Below, in pieces: positions 7,721-16,226 of a stretch of DNA of 37,343 bases. This stretch comes from Micromonospora sp. U21 (GTDB lineage: Bacteria; Actinomycetota; Actinomycetes; Mycobacteriales; Micromonosporaceae): contig NZ_JAGPYK010000046.1 of NCBI RefSeq assembly GCF_018070045.1, forward strand, positions 1-37,343. Reading direction: 5' to 3'. A program made the position numbers and the translations under genes. Below the pieces are notes generated by a model, which did not search any database, was not told the DNA's origin, and saw only the letters and a list, made by a program, of their open reading frames with translations. The first letter of the stretch is position 1; each line of letters begins with the position of its first letter.

Positions 7721-8845
7721 GTGGACAGCTCGGATCCGGCGCCGTCCGGGGAGCCGGACGACCGTCCCACCGTGCCGGGGCAGCGTTCCGACCAGGGCGC
7801 CTACCTGCGGGTGACCGACCTGCGGGTGCGGTTCGACACCGAGGACGGCGTGGTGCGTGCGGTCGACGGGGTGTCGTTCGCCGTCGAGCGGGGTCGCACC
7901 CTCGGCATCGTCGGCGAGTCCGGCTCCGGCAAGAGCGTCACCTCGCTGGCCATCCTCGGCCTGCACGACGCCAAGCGGACGACCATCACCGGCGAGATCT
8001 CCGTCGGCGGCCGGCAGGTGGTGGGCCTCGGAGACGAGGAGGTGCGCCGGCTGCGCGGCCGCGACATGGCGATGATCTTCCAGGACCCGCTCTCCGCGCT
8101 GCACCCGTACTACACGGTCGGCCGGCAGATCGCCGAGGCGTACCGGGTGCACCACCCGGAGGTCAGCCGGCGAGAGGCCCGCCAGCGGGCGGTGGACATG
8201 CTGGACCGGGTCGGCATCCCGCAGCCGGTGCGCCGCTTCGACCAGTACCCGCACGAGTTCTCCGGCGGCATGCGCCAGCGGGCGATGATCGCCATGGCGC
8301 TGGTCAACGACCCGGCCCTGCTGATCGCCGACGAGCCGACCACCGCGCTGGACGTCACCGTGCAGGCGCAGATCCTGGACCTGCTCGCCGACCTTCAGGC
8401 CGAGTTCCACTCCGCGATCATCCTGATCACGCACGACCTCGGCGTGGTCGGCCAGGTCGCCGACGAGGTGCTGGTGATGTACGGCGGTCGAGCCGTGGAG
8501 CGGGGCAGCGTCGAGCAGGTGCTCCGCTCGCCGCAGCACCCGTACACCTGGGGGTTGCTCTCCAGCGTGCCGTCGCTGCACGGCGACGCGGACGCGGACC
8601 TCCTGCCGATTCGGGGCAACCCGCCCAGCCTGATCAACCTGCCGTCCGGCTGCGCCTTCCACCCGCGCTGCCGGTACGCGGAGCGCCCCGGCGGCCGGGC
8701 CCGCACCGAGGTGCCCGAGCTGCGCCCGGCGGGCGCAGCCGGCGAAGCCGGCACGAACGGCCACCTGGTCGCCTGCCACCTGACCGCCGAGGAGCGCACC
8801 ACGCTCTACGCCGAGGACATCGCATCCGTGGGGGTGGCCCGATGA
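7721..8845 (+). CDS. Peptide ABC transporter ATP-binding protein (DppD/OppD type)
   Basis: One of two ATPases driving import of di/oligopeptides. Walker A is GESGSGKS at 65-72; the signature FSGGMRQR, the Walker B stretch ending IADEPTTALD and the H-loop ITHDLG follow in order. The C-terminal oligopeptide-transporter domain includes CAFHPRCRYAE. I start it at the GTG at 7721 because GGAGG lies 5 bases upstream; this gives 374 residues. An open frame reaches back to 7577, but that part has no family similarity that I recognise. It overlaps the next ATPase by 4 bases (ATGA), so the pair is translationally coupled. Substrate specificity cannot be read from the sequence. Confidence 0.93.
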   Translation: MDSSDPAPSGEPDDRPTVPGQRSDQGAYLRVTDLRVRFDTEDGVVRAVDGVSFAVERGRTLGIVGESGSGKSVTSLAILGLHDAKRTTITGEISVGGRQVVGLGDEEVRRLRGRDMAMIFQDPLSALHPYYTVGRQIAEAYRVHHPEVSRREARQRAVDMLDRVGIPQPVRRFDQYPHEFSGGMRQRAMIAMALVNDPALLIADEPTTALDVTVQAQILDLLADLQAEFHSAIILITHDLGVVGQVADEVLVMYGGRAVERGSVEQVLRSPQHPYTWGLLSSVPSLHGDADADLLPIRGNPPSLINLPSGCAFHPRCRYAERPGGRARTEVPELRPAGAAGEAGTNGHLVACHLTAEERTTLYAEDIASVGVAR

Positions 8846-9888
8846 GCGATCAGCCGCTGCTGCGGGTACGCGGCCTGACGAAGCACTTCCCGGTACGCCA
8901 GGGGTTGCGCGCCACCGGTCTGGTGCAGGCGGTGGACGGGCTCGACTTCGACGTGCGCCCGGGCGAGACGCTCGGCCTGGTGGGGGAGTCCGGCTGCGGC
9001 AAGACCACCACCGGTCGAATGCTGGTGCGGCTGCTGGAGCCGACCGCCGGCAGCATCGAGTTCGCCGGGCGGGACATCACGCACGCCGGCCGGCGCGAGC
9101 TGCGTCCGCTGCGCCAGGACCTTCAGATCATCTTCCAGGACCCGTACGCCTCCCTGAACCCCCGGCACACCGTGGGCCGCATCGTGGCGATGCCCCTGCA
9201 GGTCAACGGGATCAAGCCGCCGGGCGGGATCAAGGCCCGGGTGCAGGAGCTGCTGGAACTGGTCGGGCTGAACCCGGAGCACTACAACCGGTACCCGCAC
9301 GAGTTCTCCGGTGGCCAGCGCCAGCGCATCGGCATCGCCCGGGCGCTGGCCCTGCGGCCCAAACTGATCGTCGCCGACGAGCCGGTCTCCGCGCTGGACG
9401 TCTCGATCCAGGCGCAGGTGGTCAACCTGCTGCGGGACCTGCAACGGGACCTCGGCCTGGCGTTCGTTTTCATCGCCCACGACCTGGCCGTGGTCCGGCA
9501 CTTCTGTCAGCGGGTCGCGGTGATGTACCTGGGGCGGATCGTGGAGATCGGTGACCGGGCGGACATCTACGAGCGCCCGCAGCACCCGTACACCCGGGCG
9601 TTGCTCTCGGCGATCCCGGACGTCACCCGGCTCGGCCCCGGCGGCCGGATCCGGTTGACCGGCGACGTGCCCACCCCGCTCGACCCGCCGTCGGGCTGCC
9701 GGTTCCGCACCCGGTGCTGGAAGGCGCAGGACATCTGCGCCACCCAGGAGCCGGCGCTGGTGCCGCGCGACGGCGGCAACCAGGCCACCGCGTGTCACTT
9801 CCCGGAAGCCGTGGGCGCGAGCCCGGAAGCGGAAGGGGCACCCGGAGGGGATGCTGCAGGCGCGATCGTCGAGGAGGTGTCGCCGTGA
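8842..9888 (+). CDS. Peptide ABC transporter ATP-binding protein (DppF/OppF type)
   Basis: Second ATPase of the importer, 348 residues. Walker A GESGCGKT at 48-55, signature FSGGQRQR, Walker B region LIVADEPVSALD, H-loop IAHDLAVV, and the C-terminal CRFRTRCWKA segment typical of OppF/DppF. It would form a heterodimer with the preceding ATPase under the two permeases. Its last bases overlap the GTG start of the permease gene (GTGA), continuing the chain of coupled genes. The final ~30 residues are an Ala/Gly/Glu-rich tail with no known role. Confidence 0.94.
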   Translation: MSDQPLLRVRGLTKHFPVRQGLRATGLVQAVDGLDFDVRPGETLGLVGESGCGKTTTGRMLVRLLEPTAGSIEFAGRDITHAGRRELRPLRQDLQIIFQDPYASLNPRHTVGRIVAMPLQVNGIKPPGGIKARVQELLELVGLNPEHYNRYPHEFSGGQRQRIGIARALALRPKLIVADEPVSALDVSIQAQVVNLLRDLQRDLGLAFVFIAHDLAVVRHFCQRVAVMYLGRIVEIGDRADIYERPQHPYTRALLSAIPDVTRLGPGGRIRLTGDVPTPLDPPSGCRFRTRCWKAQDICATQEPALVPRDGGNQATACHFPEAVGASPEAEGAPGGDAAGAIVEEVSP

Positions 9889-10892
9889 GCCTGTCCCCGG
9901 TGGAGGGTGTGGCGCTGGCCGACATCGAGTCCAGCGTGGACGCGGGCGGGCCCGCGGTGAAGGGTGTCGTCGGTCGCTCGCCCGGCCAGCTCGCCTGGCT
10001 CCGGCTGCGGCGCGACCGGACGGCCATGGTCAGCGGGATGCTGCTGATCTTCTTCATGCTGCTGGGGCTCGCCGCTCCGCTGATCGAGATGGTCTACGGG
10101 ATCGGCCCACGTGAGCAGTTCCAGAACCTGCTCGACGGCTTCGGCATGCCGCTGGGCTACGCCGGCGGCGTCACCGGGGAGCACTGGTTCGGCCTGGAGC
10201 CGAACCTGGGTCGGGACATCTTCATCCGGTTGATCTACGGCTTACGGACCTCGCTGTTCATCGCGTTCGCTGCGGCCCTGATCACCGCGACGATCGGCAT
10301 CGTGCTCGGCGCGCTCGCCGGCTACCTGGGTGGCTGGCTCGACGCGGTGGTCACCTGGATCACCGACCTGACCCTGGCCATGCCGTTCCTGATCATCGCG
10401 TTGGCGCTCACCCCCACCCTGGCGCTGCGCTTCTACGGCGAGCGGGGGCAGGTGTCCGCCGCCTTCGGGGTGGGTGTGCTGATCGCCGTCTTCGCCATCT
10501 TCGGCTGGACCAGCACCGCTCGGCTGGTGCGCGGGCAGGTGATCGCGCTGCGCGAGCGTGAGTTCGTGGAGGCGGCCAAGGCCAGCGGCGCCGGGCTGGG
10601 GCACATTGTCTTCCGGCAGTTGCTGCCGAACATCTGGGCGCCGATCCTGGTCTCGTTCTCGCTGGCGGTGCCGCAATTCATCACCAGCGAGGCCGCGCTC
10701 TCGTTCATCGGTGTCGGCCTCAGCGACGAGACCCCGAGCTTCGGCCGGATGATCTACGACAGTCTGGACTTCCTCCAGACCGACCCGGCGTACGTGTTCT
10801 TCCCGGGCATCATGATCTTCGCTCTGGTGTTCGCCTTCAACCTCTTCGGCGACGCGTTGCGTGACGCGCTCGACCCGAAGTCGTCCCGGTAG
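9885..10892 (+). CDS. Peptide ABC transporter permease (DppC/OppC type)
   Basis: Inner-membrane permease, 335 residues from the GTG at 9885 that overlaps the previous stop and is preceded by GAGGAGG. The N-terminal ~45 residues are cytoplasmic, then a first membrane helix (MLLIFFMLLGLAAPLIEMV), a periplasmic loop with GRDIFIRLIYG, and five more helices. The EAA loop, which docks on the ATPases, is visible as EFVEAAKASGAGLGHIVFRQLLPN. An open frame extends upstream inside the previous gene; it is a shadow. Gene order here (ATPases, then C-type permease, then B-type permease, then binding protein) is the reverse of the classical opp operon. Confidence 0.92.
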   Translation: MSLSPVEGVALADIESSVDAGGPAVKGVVGRSPGQLAWLRLRRDRTAMVSGMLLIFFMLLGLAAPLIEMVYGIGPREQFQNLLDGFGMPLGYAGGVTGEHWFGLEPNLGRDIFIRLIYGLRTSLFIAFAAALITATIGIVLGALAGYLGGWLDAVVTWITDLTLAMPFLIIALALTPTLALRFYGERGQVSAAFGVGVLIAVFAIFGWTSTARLVRGQVIALREREFVEAAKASGAGLGHIVFRQLLPNIWAPILVSFSLAVPQFITSEAALSFIGVGLSDETPSFGRMIYDSLDFLQTDPAYVFFPGIMIFALVFAFNLFGDALRDALDPKSSR

Positions 10893-10901
10893 GGGTTTCC
10901 C

Positions 10902-11888
10902 ATGGCGCGATTCCTGATCAAGCGGCTCTTCTCGGCCACGCTGACGCTCTTCGCGGTGAGCGTGCTGACCTTCCTGATGTTCTTCGCCCTGCCGCGTGAC
11001 CCGGTCACCGGCATGTGCCCGAAGAACTGCAATCCGGAGCGGCTGGAGCGGGTCCGGACCGAGTTGGGCCTCAACGACCCGCTGATCAGCCAGTACGCCG
11101 GCTACATGAAGGGCATCGTGGCCGGGCGGGACCTGGGCAGCGCCCAGGGCGGCCGGTGTGACGCGCCCTGCCTGGGCTGGTCGTACGTCACCAACGAGGC
11201 GGTCTCGGACACCATCGCCCGGGTGCTGCCGGTGACGCTGAGCATCGTGATCCCGGCGGCCATCCTCTGGCTGCTGCTCGGGGTGGGTCTGGGCATGGTC
11301 TCGGCGCTGCGGCGGGGCACCTGGCTGGACCGGATGGCGATCGGCTTCTCGCTGACCGGCGCCTCGTTGCAGCTCTACTTCGTGGGCGCGGTGCTGCTGC
11401 TGGTGTTCGTCTACAACCTGCGGTTGCTGCCGGTGCCGAGCTACACCTCGATCTTCGACAGTCCGGCGAAGTGGGCCAGTGGGTTGGTGCTGGCCTGGGT
11501 CGCGCTCGCCTTCCTCTTCTCGGCCATCTACGCCCGACTGTCCCGGGCGCAGATGCTGGAGACGCTGTCGGAGGACTTCGTCCGTACCGCGCGGGCCAAG
11601 GGCCTGGCCAAACGCACGGTGTACGGGCGACACGCGCTGCGCGCGGCGATCACGCCGGTGATCACGATCGCCGGCCTGGACGTCGGCGGCGCGCTCGGTG
11701 GCACCGTCATCACCGAGACCACCTTCGGCATTCAGGGGCTGGGTCGCACGGCGGTGGACGCGGTGCGCTCCGGCGACCTGCCCACCATCATGGCCACCGT
11801 GCTGATCGCGGCCGTCTTCGTGGTGCTGGCGAACGTGCTGGTGGACCTGCTCTACGCGGCCATCGACCCGCGGGTCCGGCTGCGCTGA
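10902..11888 (+). CDS. Peptide ABC transporter permease (DppB/OppB type)
   Basis: Second permease, 328 residues, starting 9 bases after the previous stop. N-terminal helix LIKRLFSATLTLFAVSVLTFLMFF, then a periplasmic loop and five more helices. The EAA loop reads DFVRTARAKGLAKRTVYGRHALRAA-like. The periplasmic loop carries two CxxxC pairs (CPKNC and CDAPC), which could form disulfides outside the membrane (inference). The gene ends at the hairpin at 11901, after which the binding-protein gene begins. Confidence 0.92.
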   Translation: MARFLIKRLFSATLTLFAVSVLTFLMFFALPRDPVTGMCPKNCNPERLERVRTELGLNDPLISQYAGYMKGIVAGRDLGSAQGGRCDAPCLGWSYVTNEAVSDTIARVLPVTLSIVIPAAILWLLLGVGLGMVSALRRGTWLDRMAIGFSLTGASLQLYFVGAVLLLVFVYNLRLLPVPSYTSIFDSPAKWASGLVLAWVALAFLFSAIYARLSRAQMLETLSEDFVRTARAKGLAKRTVYGRHALRAAITPVITIAGLDVGGALGGTVITETTFGIQGLGRTAVDAVRSGDLPTIMATVLIAAVFVVLANVLVDLLYAAIDPRVRLR

Positions 11889-11900
11889 ACCAGCGGCCGA

Positions 11901-11921
11901 CCGGGGTGTCGACCACCCCGG
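11901..11921 (+). terminator. Small hairpin between permease and binding-protein genes
   Basis: CCGGGGTG (11901-11908), loop TCGAC, CACCCCGG (11914-11921): perfect 8-bp stem 12 bases after the permease stop. No T-tract follows, so it may be an mRNA stabiliser or partial terminator that sets the ratio between membrane components and binding protein. Confidence 0.4.
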
Positions 11922-11974
11922 GTCAGCGGCGAAATTTATCGACAACTGTTACACAATTCGTAGGTTTTCTTCTT

Positions 11975-12039
11975 TACGATCCTCGAGACGTCGGCGGTTC
12001 TCGCCCCGACGGACCGCACGGCACATTGATGAAGGAGGT
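11975..12039 (+). promoter_or_regulatory. Candidate promoter and perfect Shine-Dalgarno of the binding-protein gene
   Basis: The region 11930-11980 is AT-rich against a high-GC background and holds a TACGAT -10 candidate (11975-11980); no clear -35 box. Just upstream of the ATG at 12045, AAGGAGGT (12032-12039) is a full-length complement to the 16S rRNA tail. Together these suggest that the binding protein is transcribed separately and strongly translated, as is common for periplasmic binding components needed in excess. Confidence 0.45.
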
Positions 12040-12044
12040 ACTTC

Positions 12045-13787
12045 ATGCGACCACGCGTGGCGGCCGCCGCAGGCGGCGCGATCGCTCTGGTTGTGGCATT
12101 GGGTGCGTGCTCGGAGAACACGGGCGAGGGCACCACGGTGGACACCACCCGGCAGCAGACCGGGGTCATCGCGACCGACCCGAAGGACTCCCAGGGCCCG
12201 GCGGCAGAGGTGAGCGGCGCCCAGAAAGGCGGCACGTTCACCATCATCCGGGAGACGCCCATCTCCCACCTGGACCCGCAGCGGACGTACTCGTTCGCCG
12301 GTCTGATGGCGAATCCGCTCTTCGCCCGCTACCTGACCACCTGGAAGGACGACGGCAAGGGCGGCCTGGTTCTCGTCGGCGACCTGGCCGAGACGCCGGG
12401 CACCAACGTCAACTCCGACTGCAAGGTCTGGGAATTCAAGATCAAGGATGGGGTGAAGTTCGAGGACGGTCGCCCGATCACCTCCAAGGAGATCGCGTAC
12501 GGCATCGCCCGCTCGTTCGACCCGGACCTCTCCGGCGGCCCGACATACATCCAGGAGTGGCTGGCCGACACCCCGCAGTTCGACACCAAGTGGGACTTCA
12601 AGAAGAACAAAACGTCGCTGCCGCCCGGGTTGACCACGCCGGACGACAAGACGCTGCGCTTCGAGTTCGCCAAGCCCCGCTGTGACCTGCCGTTCGCGGT
12701 CTCGCTGCCGACCACCGCGCCGCTCCCCGCGGACAAGGACACCGGCGTCGACCTGGACAAGCAGCCGTTCTCGTCCGGCCCATACAAGATCGCCAAGAAC
12801 CAGACCGGCGTACAGCTCACCCTGGACCGCAACCCCAACTGGGACGCGAAGACCGACCCGGTGCGGCACCAGTATCCGGACCAGTTCGTGTGGAGCTTCG
12901 GCCCGACGGCGGACGCCGCCAACAACCGGGTGATCGCCGACAACGGCGCCGACCAGAGCGCGCTCGCCTTCAACGCCGTGCCCGCCTCGCTGGTCGCCAA
13001 GGTGGCCGGGGACGCGGCGCTGAAGTCCCGCACCATCCTCTCGCCGACGCCGAGCGCCAACCAGCTCGTGATCAACAACCAGCGGGTCAAGGACCTGAAG
13101 GTCCGCCAGGCGCTCAACTACGCCATCGACCGGGAGGGGATGGTCAAGGCGCTCGGCGGTCAGACCGTCGCCGCACCGCTGACCACGCTGATGCCGCCGG
13201 CCACCATCGGCTACAAGGCGTACGAGGCGTACCCGGCGGGCCCCAACGGCAACGTCGACAAGGCCAAGGAACTGCTCGGTGGGCAGACGCCCGAGCTGGT
13301 CCTCGGTGTCGCCGACAACTCGACCGAGCAGCAGCAGGGCGCCCAGCTCAAGGCCAACCTGGAGCGGGCCGGTTTCAAGATCACGCTGCGGAACATCTCG
13401 GACGACGCGAAGCTCGACGAGATCAAGAAGAAGGACAACCCCTGGGACCTGTACCTCGGTAACTGGGCGGCCGACTGGCCGAGCGGGGCGTCGATCCTGC
13501 CCGTGCTCTACGACGGCCGCACCATCAAGGCCGAGGGCAACAGCAACCAGTCCTACTTCAACGACCCGACGATCAACGCCGAGATGGATCGCATCCTGGC
13601 ACTGCCCGCGGGCGACCAGGGCCCGGAGTGGGCCAAGCTCGACGAGCGGATCATGAAGGAGCACGCACCGGTGGTGCCGCTCTTCGTCGACGTGGCCTAC
13701 AACGTGCACGGGTCCAAGGCTGGCGGGGTCTTCATCTCCAGCGTCTTCGGCTACCCGTCGTTCGTGAACGCGCACGTCAAGCCGTAA
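12045..13787 (+). CDS. Peptide ABC transporter substrate-binding lipoprotein (family 5)
   Basis: Extracytoplasmic receptor of the importer, 580 residues, SBP family 5 (DppA/OppA). The N-terminus is a lipoprotein signal with lipobox L19-G20-A21-C22; Cys22 should be lipidated and tether the protein to the membrane. The mature part has the family start GGTFTIIRETPISHLDPQRTYSF and the central NPNWDAKTDPVRHQYPDQ stretch. It is the last gene of the transporter locus and ends before a strong bidirectional terminator. The ligand is unknown. Confidence 0.94.
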   Translation: MRPRVAAAAGGAIALVVALGACSENTGEGTTVDTTRQQTGVIATDPKDSQGPAAEVSGAQKGGTFTIIRETPISHLDPQRTYSFAGLMANPLFARYLTTWKDDGKGGLVLVGDLAETPGTNVNSDCKVWEFKIKDGVKFEDGRPITSKEIAYGIARSFDPDLSGGPTYIQEWLADTPQFDTKWDFKKNKTSLPPGLTTPDDKTLRFEFAKPRCDLPFAVSLPTTAPLPADKDTGVDLDKQPFSSGPYKIAKNQTGVQLTLDRNPNWDAKTDPVRHQYPDQFVWSFGPTADAANNRVIADNGADQSALAFNAVPASLVAKVAGDAALKSRTILSPTPSANQLVINNQRVKDLKVRQALNYAIDREGMVKALGGQTVAAPLTTLMPPATIGYKAYEAYPAGPNGNVDKAKELLGGQTPELVLGVADNSTEQQQGAQLKANLERAGFKITLRNISDDAKLDEIKKKDNPWDLYLGNWAADWPSGASILPVLYDGRTIKAEGNSNQSYFNDPTINAEMDRILALPAGDQGPEWAKLDERIMKEHAPVVPLFVDVAYNVHGSKAGGVFISSVFGYPSFVNAHVKP

Positions 13788-13806
13788 GTCGCGTCGCAGC
13801 CAAGCA

Positions 13807-13842
13807 GGGTCCCCTCCCGACAGTGTCGTCGGGAGGGGACCC
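13807..13842. terminator. Strong bidirectional terminator between convergent genes
   Basis: Perfect 15-bp stem: GGGTCCCCTCCCGAC (13807-13821) and GTCGGGAGGGGACCC (13828-13842), 6-base loop. It sits between the binding-protein gene (plus) and the XRE gene (minus), which converge. The right arm plus its flank (13828-13861) is nearly repeated at 19136-19168, so this is a member of a repeated terminator element. Confidence 0.85.
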
Positions 13843-13930
13843 TTGTGTTCCTGCTGAACAGTCAGCGCATGAGCCCGTGTACAACCTTCTGTTGGCTCTA
13901 CGCTTGTAGTAGACGTGTTGGTGAAGTGCC

Positions 13931-14674
13931 CTACTCCGGCGAAGTGTTGTACTGGTCGAGCGTGGCCTTGGACGTGGAAGCATCTCGGAAGGTCAGCTCC
14001 CACGGGCCGGTGTTGACGTCCATGTCCTTGCCGAATCCGACCCATTTCCCGGCCATCCGTCGGCTGGTCGGCTCCACCAGTAGCTGGATTGCGCCGTGGT
14101 ACCGGGCTCCCCGGTAGTAGCCGGCGTGATCGGTCTGCTCCACCCAGGTGCCGGTGACCACGGCACCGTCCACGGTGAGATCCAGCGACAGCGACGATGC
14201 CGCCGAGCCGGGCAGGCTGCGCACGGTCAGTCGGTCGCCGTGCTGAAGCACGACCACGAAGTGCTGGCCGGCGAATGACTTTCCCCGGCCGCTGGAATGG
14301 TATTGGTAGCGGCTGAGCCAGACGCCCTCGTACGACCCGTGGACCGCGAGCGGCTTCGGCGTTGGCGTAGCCAGGCTGGACATGGGTGAGGTCAGGTCGT
14401 GACCACCGTGTTGGTCATCGACGACATGGCCGTCGGGTATCGCGGCGAAGCCGAGCAGCGAGACCGGCAGGCCGGTGACGACCTCCAAGGCGCGGGCGTA
14501 CACGGGCCGCGGTGCGGCTATCGCGCCAGACTCCCAGCGCTGGATGAGTCTCTTGTTGGCGTCGTTGGGCTCGCCGACGCGACGGCCAGCGGCTTGGAGC
14601 GCGCGGGCGAAGTCGTCCTGGCTCATGCGCATCCCGGTGCGGACCGCGCGTAGGGCGGTGTTCGGGGCATTCAT
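13931..14674 (-). CDS. XRE-type HTH protein with beta-rich C-terminal domain, function unknown
   Basis: 247 residues from the ATG at 14674. Residues ~1-75 are an XRE helix-turn-helix (MSQDDFARALQAAGRRVGEP, then ANKRLIQRWESG). After a Pro/Thr linker, residues ~115-235 form a domain with alternating strands: GSYEGVWLSRYQYHSSGRG near its start, GYYRGARYHGAIQLLVEP and KWVGFGKD later. The layout suggests a small beta-barrel, possibly ligand-binding (inference); I recognise it as a recurring actinomycete architecture but know no assigned function. A TATTGT hexamer exactly 7 bases before the ATG supports this start and a leaderless mRNA. Repeats of TGTCGCC overlap its promoter, consistent with autoregulation. 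Confidence 0.8.
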   Translation of the reverse strand: MNAPNTALRAVRTGMRMSQDDFARALQAAGRRVGEPNDANKRLIQRWESGAIAAPRPVYARALEVVTGLPVSLLGFAAIPDGHVVDDQHGGHDLTSPMSSLATPTPKPLAVHGSYEGVWLSRYQYHSSGRGKSFAGQHFVVVLQHGDRLTVRSLPGSAASSLSLDLTVDGAVVTGTWVEQTDHAGYYRGARYHGAIQLLVEPTSRRMAGKWVGFGKDMDVNTGPWELTFRDASTSKATLDQYNTSPE

Positions 14675-14681
14675 GTTCGCC

Positions 14682-14687
14682 ACAATA
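14682..14687 (-). promoter_or_regulatory. Candidate -10 hexamer for leaderless XRE gene
   Basis: TATTGT on the minus strand, 7 bases before the ATG at 14674. TGTCGCC repeats begin 7 bases further upstream. Confidence 0.55.
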
Positions 14688-14693
14688 GCGATG

Positions 14694-14759
14694 TGTCGCC
14701 TCAATGTCGCCATGAATGTGCTCGGAATGTCGCACTCTGTGCCGTCGCGAATGGCGACA
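14694..14759. promoter_or_regulatory. Phased TGTCGCC repeats, candidate operator array between divergent regulators
   Basis: TGTCGCC at 14694-14700 and 14705-14711 (11 bases apart, one helical turn), TGTCGCA at 14728-14734, and an inverted GGCGACA at 14753-14759. They cover the expected -35 region of the XRE gene and the leader of the divergent operon. This would be a natural binding array for one of the two flanking XRE-type proteins. Confidence 0.5.
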
Positions 14760-14802
14760 GCTCGGCGGCATTGTGGACAGCACGCGACGGCTGAGCCTGC
14801 CG

Positions 14803-14991
14803 ATGCGCCGCAGCAGCGGAGGTGATGATGCCAATTCTGACGACAAGCCGGTCAGTCAGGGCGAGCAGCTCGACGCCGTCGAACGGGAGACAGCCAAGCG
14901 CCGGTTGCTCGCGCAGGCCGAGGCGGAGCGGATACCGGTGGAGGAGACGACTCGGGCACTGCCGGATCGGCGGTGGCGTGGTGAGCGGTGA
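14803..14991 (+). CDS. Small charged protein coupled to the XRE/TPR-like regulator
   Basis: 62 residues from the ATG at 14803 (a GTG at 14773 would give 72). The chain is Asp/Glu/Arg-rich with a helical middle (GEQLDAVERETAKRRLLAQA) and ends PDRRWRGER. Codon third positions are G/C-rich in this frame and not in the alternative, which is why I call it real. Its end overlaps the start of the following regulator by 11 bases, so the two are probably co-translated. I do not recognise a family function. No convincing Shine-Dalgarno precedes either start, so the N-terminus is uncertain. Confidence 0.6.
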   Translation: MRRSSGGDDANSDDKPVSQGEQLDAVERETAKRRLLAQAEAERIPVEETTRALPDRRWRGER

Positions 14992-16168
14992 TCCGGTGCC
15001 GATCGGTCGGCGGGTGGCCTACCTGCGGGTGCGGCGGAGGTTGTCGCAGCAGTCGTTCGCGGATCGGTTGGGCAAGTCGAAGAGTTGGGTGGACAAAATC
15101 GAACGCGGGGTCCGTTCCCTGGAGCGGGTGTCGACCATCCGGGAAATCGCGGCGGTGCTGAGGGTTGACGCCGCAGCGCTGCTCGGTCGTGATGTCCAGC
15201 CTGCCGGGGTGGCCGAGCGTCGCGAGGGCGTCGCGCGGATTCGGGCGGCGCTGTCGGCGTACGAGATGGCTTTTGGTCGCCCGACGGGCCGGGAGGTGAT
15301 GTCGCCCGATCGGTTGGCTCGGGAGGTGCGGCACGCGTGGATGACCTTCCAGCATGCCCGGTATCCGCGTCTGGTCGAGCTGCTGCCCGCGTTGGTGACC
15401 GAGGTTCATCGCGCCCATGCGCAGAACCCGGAGACCGGGCGGGCAGCGGTGGTGGAGGCGTATCGGGTGACGGCCGGGCTGCTGGTCAAGCTGGACGAGG
15501 GGAGCCTCGCCTGGTTGGCCGCTGACCGGGCGATGTCCGCCGCCGCCGGTGACCCGGTGCTGCTGGCCTGCGCGGCGGTGCAGCTGGGCCAGGTGCTGCG
15601 GGCATCCGCGCGGGCACGACCGGTGATGCTGGCCGCCGCCTCCCAAATCGGCCCGTCCGATCCGGGCGCTGGCACGCCGCAGGAATTGTCGCTGCGCGGA
15701 TCGCTGCTCGTGCAGGCCGCCCTGATCGCGGCCAGGGCGGGTGACGACCGGATGGTCGAAAATCTGCTGGACGAGGCCGTCGAGCTGGCCGCTCGGGTGG
15801 GCGACGGGCACGACCATCACCGGACAGCGTTCGGGCCGACGGCCGTCGAGCTGGCGCGGGTCGCCGCCGCAGTAGAGCTGGGCGACGGGCCGCAGGCGGT
15901 CGCCCGGCACGAGGAGGCGATCGGGCGGGACGGGTGGCGGTGGCTGCCGGTCGAGCACCGCGCCGCGCATCTGATCGACGCGGCGCGCGCCTACCTCCAG
16001 ACGAGCGACCCCGCCAACGCGGCCCGGGTCCTGTTACGGGCCCACAGCATCGCACCCGCCGAGATCCGCCACCGGCCAGCGGCACGGGACGTGGTCGCCC
16101 AGGTCGCCCGTGAACCGGACGCCCCACCGACGATCACCCCACTCGCCATCAACCTCGGGTTGTTGTGA
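14981..16168 (+). CDS. XRE-family regulator with C-terminal helical-repeat (TPR-like) domain
   Basis: 395 residues from the GTG at 14981 (14978 is equally possible). Residues 1-70 are an XRE helix-turn-helix: GRRVAYLRVRRRLSQQSFADRLG, then KSKSWVDKIERG. Residues ~85-390 are Ala/Leu/Arg-rich amphipathic helices of the TPR-like kind seen in Streptomyces XRE-TPR regulators, which often sense small peptides or partner proteins. Translation of the longer open frame back to 14822 gives a Ser/Arg-rich non-protein-like stretch, while the overlapping small gene looks real in the other frame; hence the late start. Likely targets include the divergent XRE gene (inference). Confidence 0.8.
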   Translation: MSGDPVPIGRRVAYLRVRRRLSQQSFADRLGKSKSWVDKIERGVRSLERVSTIREIAAVLRVDAAALLGRDVQPAGVAERREGVARIRAALSAYEMAFGRPTGREVMSPDRLAREVRHAWMTFQHARYPRLVELLPALVTEVHRAHAQNPETGRAAVVEAYRVTAGLLVKLDEGSLAWLAADRAMSAAAGDPVLLACAAVQLGQVLRASARARPVMLAAASQIGPSDPGAGTPQELSLRGSLLVQAALIAARAGDDRMVENLLDEAVELAARVGDGHDHHRTAFGPTAVELARVAAAVELGDGPQAVARHEEAIGRDGWRWLPVEHRAAHLIDAARAYLQTSDPANAARVLLRAHSIAPAEIRHRPAARDVVAQVAREPDAPPTITPLAINLGLL

Positions 16169-16179
16169 GCATGGTCGTG

Positions 16180-16198
16180 CGCGAGCGGCATGCTCGCG
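16180..16198. terminator. Short hairpin between convergent genes
   Basis: CGCGAGC (16180-16186), loop GGCAT, GCTCGCG (16192-16198). It lies between the stop of the XRE/TPR-like regulator and the stop of the oxidoreductase. A 7-bp stem without T-tract: weak evidence for a terminator. Confidence 0.35.
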
Positions 16199-16226
16199 GT
16201 GGAATGAGCCGAGCTTTCGCTGCGAA

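Noticed and set aside
14822..14977. N-terminal extension of the XRE/TPR-like regulator back to 14822-14828, with GGAGG upstream
   Set aside because: The extension translates to a Ser/Arg-rich stretch with poor codon usage, while the other frame there looks like a real small protein. The XRE domain begins only after 14981.
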